A stretch of 6,470 nt of DNA, taken from positions 1-6,470 of the forward strand of contig SLDH01000041.1 in NCBI GenBank assembly GCA_007125415.1. The letters are read 5' to 3'. Positions 1 to 5,900 of the stretch are shown here, piece after piece. The stretch's first letter is position 1, and the number at the start of each line of letters is the position of its first letter. The position numbers and the translations under genes are program-made. The notes under the pieces are model-generated. The model searched no databases, was not told where the DNA came from, and saw only the letters and a program-made list of their open reading frames with translations. The stretch comes from Roseovarius sp. GTDB taxonomy: Bacteria; Pseudomonadota; Alphaproteobacteria; Rhodobacterales; Rhodobacteraceae.

Positions 1-52
1 ATCTTTTGCGGTAGGAATGGCAGGCTGGAGTCACTCTCGATCAGCCTGAGGC

Positions 53-216
53 ACCCTGCATCAAGCCGCGCATCGCTGGGCTGCGGCGCGACGATCCGGC
101 GGTTGTTCTGCAGCGATTTATCGTGCCACATACGCAAGACCTATAATCGGCCCGCCTATCACTTCCAAATCGCCGCGCCCAAGGGGCGGCCCAGCGATGC
201 GCGGCGGCCTGCGGGT
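53..216. repeat. Foldback sequence with a 17-bp perfect inverted repeat
   Basis: The 17-mer GCCGCGCATCGCTGGGC at 65-81 recurs as its exact reverse complement at 189-205. Outside it the symmetry continues imperfectly: ACCCTGCA at 53-60 pairs with TGCGGGT at 210-216 apart from one unpaired T. The arms are therefore about 28 nt and enclose about 107 nt. No flanking target-site duplication and no gene is evident. A 17-bp perfect match this close is very unlikely by chance even in GC-rich DNA. It could be a small MITE-like element, a remnant of a larger mobile element, or a structured transcript; the sequence does not decide which. Confidence 0.6.
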
Positions 217-281
217 TTTGCTCCGCGCAGGGGCAAGGAACAGGCGGGAGTGATCCATCCTGATCGGGAGGCAGTCTATCC

Positions 282-642
282 AACAGGCTGCTGAAGAAGC
301 CCTGCGCATGTGTGTCTTGACACAGAGGGCGGAAAATTGTTCCTCTCTCCGCACCCCCACACCCCCTCGCCCGGGCGACCAGCCCGGGTGGCGGTAAGGA
401 GGATCAGAAAACTGCCCGGGGGGCAGTTTTCCCGACGAACACCCTCCCCCGGGAGGGCACATTGCAACGTAGCAAGAAGCCCAACGTTCGGAAGTGTCTG
501 GCAACCATAAAGCACTGCAGCCCCGGCGTGGGGAAGCGCCCACCCAGGGTCGGGCGCGTCCCTTTGCGCTTCAACCCCGGCCATGGGAGAGGAACAGTTT
601 CCCTGCAAGGTTTCAGTCGCTTCCCTTTTTCAGCTGCCTGCT
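282..642. repeat. Palindromic (MITE-like) intergenic element, copy A
   Basis: The ends are imperfect inverted repeats: CAGGCTGCTGAAGAAG at 284-299 matches the reverse complement of 625-640 at 14 of 16 positions. A second, subterminal pair lies inside: 331-349 (GGAAAATTGTTCCTCTC core) matches the reverse complement of 585-603 at about 16 of 19 positions. The interior holds further hairpins at 368-377, 407-431 and 442-457. The right half, 452-642, is repeated in direct orientation at 2957-3146. No transposase is encoded, so the element would be non-autonomous if mobile. Exact borders and any target duplication are not visible from one complete copy. Confidence 0.6.
407..431. other. Perfect 11-bp hairpin with a GGG loop
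   Basis: The arm GAAAACTGCCC (407-417) is followed by GGG and then its exact complement GGGCAGTTTTC (421-431). The stem is strong, but no T-tract follows it on either strand, so it is not a typical intrinsic terminator. It lies inside the left half of copy A, between GC-rich palindromes at 368-377 (CGCCCGGGCG) and 442-457 (CCCTCCC/GGGAGGG). The CAGTTTTC unit in its arm also occurs, with small changes, at four other places in the two repeat copies. Confidence 0.6.
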
Positions 643-764
643 CATGGGCCAGGCACTGCTGAACGAATGAAGGATCGCCATAGAGCGGGGAAGGCGATGC
701 GCGCGGCGGTCTGTCCTTACGCCACCGAAGCGCACCCTCACACAAGCCGCAGCGCCAAACACCT
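643..764. other. Intergenic stretch with no recognised feature
   Basis: These 122 bases separate copy A from the end of the oxidoreductase gene. Open frames cross the stretch, but their translations are arginine-, proline- and cysteine-rich and resemble no family I recognise. No ribosome-binding site with a plausible gene, tRNA or terminator with a T-tract was seen. Confidence 0.4.
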
Positions 765-2090
765 TCAATCACCCTTGGCCAGCGCGTAGGCGTAAACCGG
801 CCACAGCGTGGCCCGGCGCAGCCGACCCAGAGGGAATTTCCTGTGCGGGCGCTGCATGACCTTCGGATGCAGCCGCGCCCCGGATCGGCCCAACATCTGA
901 TCGGCGAGAAGCGCCCCCGCATAGCTGCCCATGGCCACGCCGTTGCCGTGGTAGCACAGGGAGGTCCACGCGCCCGGCATTTCCGGGATCGGCCCCGTAT
1001 AGGGGGTCAGATCCCGCGCGAGGGCAACGAGCCCGTGCCACGAAAAAGGTGTTTCCACATGCGCCCAATGCGGGAACATCGTCTCGAAATGCTGCCGGAT
1101 GGTCTGGTGCATGCGTATGTCCGACTTTGGTGAACTGAAGAGCCCGCCTCGCATGCCGAAAAGCATGCGCTTGTTGGGCATCAGGCGGAAATAATGCAGC
1201 AAAAAGCGGTCATCGGAGCTCATCTGGTGGGTGAACCAGCCTTGCTCGGCGATTTCCTCATCGGTGAGTGGGCGGGTGACGATGATGTTGGTTTGCGTTG
1301 GCAGGTAACGGCCCGCAAGCCACTTGGGTACATCGTCGGAAGAATAGCCATTGGTCGCCACGACAAGCCGTTTGGCGCGGATCGTCGCCTCGGGTGTGGT
1401 CAGCGTGAACCCGTTGCCGTGCGAAATCCCGGTGACCGGCGAATGGCTGTGGATCCGCGCCCCGGCACGGACAACCGCACCCACCAGCCCAAGCGTGTAT
1501 TTCAGCGGGTTGAGCGCATAGCCGATCGGCGTTGTCAGCGCAGCGAGGAAAGGCCCCTTCATGCCATTCTGCGCCAGTTCTTCCTGGGCAATGAACCGGC
1601 AGGTAACGCCAAGATTCCGCTCTGTGGCCTCAGCCTGCGCCTTGAGCGATTTCACGGCTGCTTTCGAATGGGCAAAGAGCGTTTCGCCCTCCGAATGCGT
1701 GTCACACTCGATGCCACGCTCCGCGATCAGGGCCTGTGCATATTTTACCGCCTCCCATTCGGCCTTGCGAAACTCGAGACGCGCGTCATCGCCATATTGC
1801 AGTTTCAGAAGCTGGTCCGAGGCGGCAGACCCGCCGAGGCAGCAAAATCCCCCGTTGCGCCCCGAGGCGCCCCATCCGGGCGTATGGGTTTCGAGCACGA
1901 CCACATCCTCGCCCGCCTCGGCAAGGTGCAGCGCGGCGTTGAGCCCGGTGAAGCCGGCACCGATCACGGCGACATCGGCGCTCATCGTGCCTTTTGCTGC
2001 CGGATAATCCGGTGTGTCGGTTGTGGTATTCCAGTAGCAGGACTGGCGGGGCGCGTCGGAATAGGCGTGAGGCGGGAAGATGCGTTTCAT
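765..2090 (-). CDS. FAD-dependent oxidoreductase, DAO family (PuuB/OrdL-like)
   Basis: The 441-residue protein is a probable cytoplasmic flavoenzyme that oxidises an amine or amino acid. With the start at 2090, an N-terminal stretch (CYW at 18-20) precedes the Rossmann FAD motif GAGFTG at 44-49, with the ADP-ribose acid E67 ending the second strand. The family signature WGASGRNGG is at 73-81. A C-terminal FAD-contacting segment, CYHGNGVAMGSYAG, is at 379-392. Length and motifs fit the DAO group containing gamma-glutamylputrescine oxidase; the substrate cannot be read from sequence. An in-frame ATG at 2153 would add 21 residues, but they do not resemble the family and would cover the likely promoter, so the MKRIF start is preferred; a weak GAGAAG lies upstream of it. 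The gene is divergent from a GntR regulator, which suggests control by it. Confidence 0.9.
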   Translation of the reverse strand: MKRIFPPHAYSDAPRQSCYWNTTTDTPDYPAAKGTMSADVAVIGAGFTGLNAALHLAEAGEDVVVLETHTPGWGASGRNGGFCCLGGSAASDQLLKLQYGDDARLEFRKAEWEAVKYAQALIAERGIECDTHSEGETLFAHSKAAVKSLKAQAEATERNLGVTCRFIAQEELAQNGMKGPFLAALTTPIGYALNPLKYTLGLVGAVVRAGARIHSHSPVTGISHGNGFTLTTPEATIRAKRLVVATNGYSSDDVPKWLAGRYLPTQTNIIVTRPLTDEEIAEQGWFTHQMSSDDRFLLHYFRLMPNKRMLFGMRGGLFSSPKSDIRMHQTIRQHFETMFPHWAHVETPFSWHGLVALARDLTPYTGPIPEMPGAWTSLCYHGNGVAMGSYAGALLADQMLGRSGARLHPKVMQRPHRKFPLGRLRRATLWPVYAYALAKGD

Positions 2091-2124
2091 CGGAGGGCTT
2101 CTCGGCGTTTGCGATGTCAGCGTT

Positions 2125-2153
2125 GGTCTAGCGCTGCCATAGCCATGTGCCAA
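2125..2153 (-). promoter_or_regulatory. Candidate promoter of the FAD oxidoreductase
   Basis: On the minus strand a TTGGCA -35-like hexamer (2148-2153) is followed, after 17 nt, by TAGACC (2125-2130), which matches the -10 consensus at only three positions. Transcription would start near 2117, leaving a leader of about 27 nt before the ATG at 2090. The call rests on spacing and the -35 match only. Confidence 0.3.
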
Positions 2154-2169
2154 GCCCAGGCGGCAGGAT

Positions 2170-2179
2170 TTTGATCAAA
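2170..2179. promoter_or_regulatory. Candidate operator palindrome TTTGATCAAA
   Basis: This perfect 10-bp palindrome lies in the divergent region between the oxidoreductase and the GntR regulator, about 17 bp upstream of the candidate oxidoreductase -35. GntR/FCD regulators are dimers that usually bind short AT-rich palindromes next to their own gene. Assignment to this regulator is inference. Confidence 0.4.
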
Positions 2180-2201
2180 CACCCCAAGCCGCTGCTCTAT
2201 G

Positions 2202-2216
2202 GCAAAATTTTTTTGC
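2202..2216. promoter_or_regulatory. AT-rich palindrome GCAAAA-TTT-TTTTGC
   Basis: Six-base arms (2202-2207 and 2211-2216) flank TTT, 60 bp upstream of the GntR start. It could be a second operator half-region, or simply the AT-rich part of the regulator's promoter. No convincing -10/-35 pair for the regulator was found nearby. Confidence 0.3.
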
Positions 2217-2275
2217 GGGCGCTAAGGTTATGGACATGACGTCAGAGTAGCTGGCGGGACGGACGGGGAGGGAAG

Positions 2276-2956
2276 ATGAACCGAACGACAGGAAAGATCG
2301 GTGCCGAAAGCCCCGCTGAAAGCCGTCTGCCCGCGCATGAGGTGATCTACCGTAAATTGCGCGATCAGGTGCTCTTCGGGGACCTCGCCCCGGGAGAGGC
2401 GGTCACCATCCAGGGCCTGACCGCCCGGCTCGGCGCGGGCATGACCCCGGTGCGCGAGGCGATCCGTCGTCTCATTGCCGAGGGCGCGCTTGAGTTTCAG
2501 GGCAATCGCCGGATCAGCGTGCCGGTGCTCAACGCCGCCCGCATCAGCGAGCTTATCCTCGCCCGCCAATGGCTTGACCCGCATCTGACCTTGCGCGCCA
2601 CCGAGCGCGCCAGCCTTGCCGATCTCGATCATCTGACGGCTGTGGACGAAGATCTCGATACGGCCATCGCCGCCGGGGATTTGCGTCGCTACCTTGAGCT
2701 GAATCACAGATTTCACACCCTCATCTACCAGATTGCCGATGCGCCCATCCTCGCCGACCTCGCCGAAGGCCTCTGGCTACGATTCGGCCCGTCGCTGCGG
2801 GTGGTCTGCACCCGGATGGGTACCGGCAATCTGCCCGACAAACACAAGGATCTGCTTGCGGCCATGCATGCCCGCGATGCCGAAGCGGCCGCCCGCGCGA
2901 TCCGCGAAGATGTGATCCAGGGCATGGAACAGGTGCGGCACTCGATGGAGGGCTGA
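2276..2956 (+). CDS. GntR-family transcriptional regulator, FCD (FadR) subfamily
   Basis: The 226-residue DNA-binding regulator is presumed to sense a small metabolite. Residues about 20-84 form the GntR winged helix-turn-helix, with the recognition region MTPVREAIRRLIAEGAL at 56-72. Residues about 90-222 form the all-helical FCD ligand domain. Characterised FCD domains bind a metal through an Asp-x3-His pair and two later histidines. Here the pair reads N143-x3-H147 (LNHRFH); H190 is present, and the final histidine position, 22 residues on, appears to be D212. The metal site may thus be altered. A strong purine-rich ribosome-binding site (GGGGAGGGA, 2265-2273) precedes the ATG. The gene is divergent from the FAD oxidoreductase, its most likely target, and convergent with dddP, from which it is separated by repeat copy B. 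Confidence 0.9.
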   Translation: MNRTTGKIGAESPAESRLPAHEVIYRKLRDQVLFGDLAPGEAVTIQGLTARLGAGMTPVREAIRRLIAEGALEFQGNRRISVPVLNAARISELILARQWLDPHLTLRATERASLADLDHLTAVDEDLDTAIAAGDLRRYLELNHRFHTLIYQIADAPILADLAEGLWLRFGPSLRVVCTRMGTGNLPDKHKDLLAAMHARDAEAAARAIREDVIQGMEQVRHSMEG

Positions 2957-3146
2957 GGAGGGTGCATTGCAACACTGCAAGAAGCTCAGCGCATGGAGTG
3001 GCTTCGCTGGCATAAGCCGCCGTAAACCCAAGCTCTCAACGCGCCCACCCAGGGGCGGCCGCGTCCCTTCGCTCCGGGGCTCGATGCAAGAACAGGAACA
3101 GTTTTCCTGACAGGCGCTGCCCAATCTTCCTTTTCAGCAGCCTGCT
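2957..3146. repeat. Repeat copy B (right half of the palindromic element)
   Basis: This copy is in direct orientation to 452-642. The alignment holds over 190/191 bases with one indel and about 63% identity by hand count. Best-conserved blocks are GGAGGG..CATTGCAAC (2957-2973), GCAAGAAGC (2977-2985), GCGCCCACCCAGGG (3041-3054), CGCGTCCCTT (3060-3069), AGGAACAGTTT (3094-3104) and the end CAGCAGCCTGCT (3135-3146). The left half with its inverted terminal repeat is missing. Similarity starts at the first base after the GntR stop codon, so either the left part was lost or the element joined the gene there. It fills most of the gap between two convergent genes, and I saw no ordinary terminator in it. 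Confidence 0.7.
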
Positions 3147-3207
3147 AAGATGACATGACCATGCGCTTCGGCGACGCCTCAACCTGATCTTTTTCCGGTC
3201 TGGGTGT

Positions 3208-4551
3208 TCACGATTTGCCCAGCAATGCCGCATCGAAGGGATAGGTGGTCAGGTTCTCAAAGCCTTCCTCGGTGATCAACACCTGATCTTCCAGCTTGAT
3301 GGAGAAGCTGCCACCCACCTCGCCCACCAGCGCCTCGACGCACAATACCATGCCAGGCTCCAACGCGTAGTCAAAGGCACCAGGCACCGCCTGATCGGGA
3401 TAGGCCACGAGCGGCCATTCATCGCAAAGACCGACCCCGTGCATGAAACAGCCGTATTTCTGTGCCTGAAACCGGTCGTCCAGCCGGTGGCAATTGGCGA
3501 TGAGTTCACCAATCGTCAGGCCGGGGCGCAAAAGCTCCATGTTGGTCTGGATATGGTCCAGCGCGTGCTGCATCGCATAGATCATGTCCGGGGGTGGATT
3601 GCAGTCGCCGATCCACCAGGAACGGCTGATATCGACACAGATGCCGTAGGACCCGACAAGATCGGTGTCGAAACTGATGATCTCGTTGTTGCGCGTGATG
3701 CGAGGTCCGCATTCCTGAAACCAGGGGTTGGTTCGCGGGCCGGAAGCGAGCAGCCGCGTCTCGATCCATTCGCCGCCCCGGCGGATGTTCTCGGCATGCA
3801 GAACCGCCCAGATGTCATCCTCGCTCACGCCGCCACGTGGCACCTCCGCACGGGCGAAATCCTCCATCGCACGCACAGCGGTTTCGCAGGCATGGCTGGC
3901 GCAGCGCATGGCGCGTATCTCGTCCGGTCCCTTCACGGAACGGGCCTTTTCGGTCACCTCCTCGCCTTCCATGATCTCGAGCCCCTGCGCCTCCAGCGCG
4001 CGCAGACCGTGCAGCATGATCTTGTCCACCGCGAGACGTGTCAGGCCGGGCGCATGCTCTTGCAGGAGGATACGGACCTCATTCGCGAAAACATCTGCCG
4101 CGACATCGATCTTGTCCCCCCGGTCGAAATAGAAGAGGTCCGCGCCCGAGCGCTGCTCGCGCACCAGCGGATTGAATTTGCTGAGAAAGGGAGAATTCTT
4201 GTAATCCCACATCACCATGTAACCATCGGCGCAGAGCAGCACGGCGCGAAACGGGTTATGCGTGTTCCAAAGCTGCATGTTGGTGCTGTCGGTGGCGTAG
4301 CGGATATTGAGAGGGTCAAACATCAAAAGGCCGCCATGGCCGCGCGCGATCACATGCTGCGTCAGCCGCTCCCACCGGTAGCGGCGCATTGCCTGCAGAT
4401 CGGGCAGCGCCAGCCCAGCCGCCGCCCACTCGGCATGGGCCAGTTGCGTCGGCCCGATCTCGATCCGGTCATTGTCATTTGGCGTATTGTCGCCCAGCCG
4501 CGCGCCTCTTGTCGGGTCGATCTTGCGGGTTTCGGGATACACAGTGTTCAT
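3208..4551 (-). CDS. dddP: DMSP lyase DddP (M24 peptidase fold)
   Basis: The enzyme cleaves dimethylsulfoniopropionate to dimethyl sulfide and acrylate in the cytoplasm. The 447-residue protein is full length for DddP and carries stretches I recognise from Roseobacter-group DddP, such as DPLNIRYATDSTNMQLW (79-95) and SGPRTNPWFQECGPRI (270-285). The M24 (pita-bread) fold is used for a lyase reaction instead of peptide hydrolysis. All six metal ligands known from DddP structures fall at the published numbers: D295, D297, D307, H371, E406 and E421. Y366 and D377, the latter reported as the catalytic base, are also present. An AGGGG about 7 nt upstream supports the ATG at 4551. The gene lies 128 bp downstream of, and in the same direction as, the glutathionyl-hydroquinone reductase. 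The alternative, a generic Xaa-Pro dipeptidase, is unlikely given these matches. Confidence 0.95.
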   Translation of the reverse strand: MNTVYPETRKIDPTRGARLGDNTPNDNDRIEIGPTQLAHAEWAAAGLALPDLQAMRRYRWERLTQHVIARGHGGLLMFDPLNIRYATDSTNMQLWNTHNPFRAVLLCADGYMVMWDYKNSPFLSKFNPLVREQRSGADLFYFDRGDKIDVAADVFANEVRILLQEHAPGLTRLAVDKIMLHGLRALEAQGLEIMEGEEVTEKARSVKGPDEIRAMRCASHACETAVRAMEDFARAEVPRGGVSEDDIWAVLHAENIRRGGEWIETRLLASGPRTNPWFQECGPRITRNNEIISFDTDLVGSYGICVDISRSWWIGDCNPPPDMIYAMQHALDHIQTNMELLRPGLTIGELIANCHRLDDRFQAQKYGCFMHGVGLCDEWPLVAYPDQAVPGAFDYALEPGMVLCVEALVGEVGGSFSIKLEDQVLITEEGFENLTTYPFDAALLGKS

Positions 4552-4679
4552 GGCGGCCCCTACCGACTTGGCCCGAGCATCGCCGGTCTGGAGGCTTCCT
4601 GGCGCGTTCCTTTACGACATGCGTGAGCCGTATTTGGTCGCAATTCGGGGCTGAGGGGACCCTCTGGCCCGGGCGCGGA

Positions 4680-5654
4680 TCAGCCGCGCCCGTGCGGGCT
4701 GTCGAGATCGAGGACTGGATTGATCGGGATGATCCGGTGCGGGTTGATCGTGTCATGGCTGTAGTGATAGTGCCGCACGATATGGTCGAACCGGACCGTC
4801 TCAGCCACGCCCGGCCACTGATAAAGCTCCCGCAGATAGCCCCAGATATTGGGGTAGTCTATGATCCGGGCGCGATTGCATTTGAAATGCAGATGATACA
4901 CCGGATCAAAGCGGATCAGTGTGGTGAAGAGCCGCCAGTCGGCCTCCGTGACGGCATCTCCCATAAGATACCGGTTCGAGGACAACCGATCCTCAAGCCA
5001 GTCGAGACTGTCGAAAAGTGGCCCCACAGCGGCATCGTAGGCGCCCTGCTTCGTGGCGAAACCGGCCTTGTAGACGCCATTGTTGACGGTATCATAGATA
5101 CGTTCATTGACCTTTTCGATGTCTTCGCGCTGCGCTTCGGGCCAGAAATCCTGCCGGTCGCCGGTCAGATCATCGAAGGCACTGCCCAGCATCCGGATGA
5201 TTTCAGCGCTTTCGTTGGAAACGATGGTCTCGCGCTTCCTGTCCCACAGGATCGGCACGGTCACGCGGCCCGTCATCTGCGGGTCCGCCTTGAGATAGAT
5301 CTCCCTGGCGTAGGCGAGACCGTAAAGCGTATCGCCCGTGGCACCATCGAAATCCGTCCGGAATTCCCAGCCTTCGCCCAGCATGTCGGGATGCACGGCC
5401 GAGACGCCGATATGCGGCTCCAGCCCCTTCAGCTTTCGGAAGATCAGCGTGCGATGCGCCCAGGGGCAGGCATAGGAGACATAGAGGTGATAGCGCCCGC
5501 TTTCAGCCGGAAATCCGCCCTCACCCGAGGGGCCGGGCGCACCGTCCACCGTGATCCAGTTGCGGAAACGGGCCTTGTCACGCTCGAAACGCCCGCCGGT
5601 TGCGTCCGTGTCGTACCATGCGTCTTTCCAGACACCATCCACCAGAAGTCCCAT
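4680..5654 (-). CDS. yqjG: Glutathionyl-hydroquinone reductase (Xi-class GST)
   Basis: The 324-residue cytoplasmic enzyme uses glutathione to reduce glutathionyl-hydroquinones, releasing hydroquinone and oxidised glutathione. An N-terminal thioredoxin-like domain carries the catalytic motif CPWAHR at 63-68, with the nucleophile at C63. The SNESAEII segment at 146-153 binds glutathione in the family. The helical C-terminal domain holds Y195, Y253 and Y296, the active-site tyrosines at the same numbers as in E. coli YqjG, as I recall them. A strong AAGGAG nine bases upstream fixes the ATG at 5654; a nearby ATG is out of frame. The stop codon lies in a GGCTGA/TCAGCC stem (4649-4654 with 4680-4685) that lacks a T-tract. 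dddP follows on the same strand after 128 bp, so co-transcription is possible but unproven. A link to acrylate or other electrophile stress is inference only. Confidence 0.93.
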   Translation of the reverse strand: MGLLVDGVWKDAWYDTDATGGRFERDKARFRNWITVDGAPGPSGEGGFPAESGRYHLYVSYACPWAHRTLIFRKLKGLEPHIGVSAVHPDMLGEGWEFRTDFDGATGDTLYGLAYAREIYLKADPQMTGRVTVPILWDRKRETIVSNESAEIIRMLGSAFDDLTGDRQDFWPEAQREDIEKVNERIYDTVNNGVYKAGFATKQGAYDAAVGPLFDSLDWLEDRLSSNRYLMGDAVTEADWRLFTTLIRFDPVYHLHFKCNRARIIDYPNIWGYLRELYQWPGVAETVRFDHIVRHYHYSHDTINPHRIIPINPVLDLDSPHGRG

Positions 5655-5715
5655 CGGTCATATCTCCTTCATATCAGATGAGTAACTATGTCGGGAACCA
5701 GCCCAGCGCCATTCC

Positions 5716-5744
5716 GGCCCTCCGCGCAGGGCTCGTGCAGGGCC
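5716..5744. other. GC-rich hairpin in the yqjG leader
   Basis: GGCCCT (5716-5721) and AGGGCC (5739-5744) can form a six-base-pair stem, with an alternative pairing to AGGGC at 5728-5732. It would lie in the 5' leader of the minus-strand gene if transcription starts near 5765. The block CTCCGCGCAGGG at 5720-5731 also occurs exactly at 221-232. Confidence 0.3.
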
Positions 5745-5771
5745 GCACATGACAATCGGAAGGGCAATAAA

Positions 5772-5800
5772 ATTACGATATTGCAGATGAATTAAGTCAA
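5772..5800 (-). promoter_or_regulatory. Candidate sigma-70-type promoter of yqjG
   Basis: On the minus strand TTGACT (5795-5800) is followed, after exactly 17 nt, by CGTAAT (5772-5777). These match the consensus hexamers at five and four positions. They lie in the only strongly AT-rich stretch of this divergent gap (about 5760-5815). The predicted start near 5765 gives a leader of about 110 nt. No equally good promoter for the plus-strand gene was found. Confidence 0.45.
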
Positions 5801-5900
5801 AAATTACTTTTATGCGTGACTCTTGACCGGAAGGCCGGGATGATCGGTGCGCGGGGGCATGATCTGAAACTGATCGAATCAAGCGAAGGTGGGGCGTATC

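Noticed and set aside
1..293. Frame 1 is open from the window edge to a TGA at 291-293, suggesting the end of an upstream gene.
   Set aside because: The translation is Arg/Ser/Cys-rich with no recognised motif, other frames are open too, and the frame runs through the inverted repeats. GC-rich DNA often stays open by chance.
407..431. Perfect hairpin as an intrinsic terminator.
   Set aside because: The Ts lie inside the stem and no T-tract follows on either strand; it is also far from any gene end.
690..710. GCGATGCGCGCGGCGG near 694, resembling the foldback arm at 194-207.
   Set aside because: The match is short, needs a gap, and consists of GC-rich simple sequence; chance is sufficient.
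404..922. Minus-strand open frame across copy A, with a similar frame in copy B (2777-3124).
   Set aside because: The two translations are collinear but only about half identical, no more than the DNA. Both are Arg/Pro/Cys-rich, lack good start signals and overlap real genes. Most likely translated repeat DNA, not a protein family.
2091..2153. Upstream ATG at 2153 as the start of the FAD oxidoreductase.
   Set aside because: The extra 21 residues look non-family, and the ATG would overlap the best promoter candidate. The start at 2090 fits the usual distance to the FAD motif.
1194..2174. Long plus-strand frame opposite the oxidoreductase, and a similar one (3439-4626) opposite dddP.
   Set aside because: These are antisense shadows of strongly supported genes; no domain or ribosome-binding site supports them.
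2228..2716. Minus-strand frame opposite the GntR gene.
   Set aside because: It is the antisense of a clear GntR/FCD protein and has no recognisable domain.
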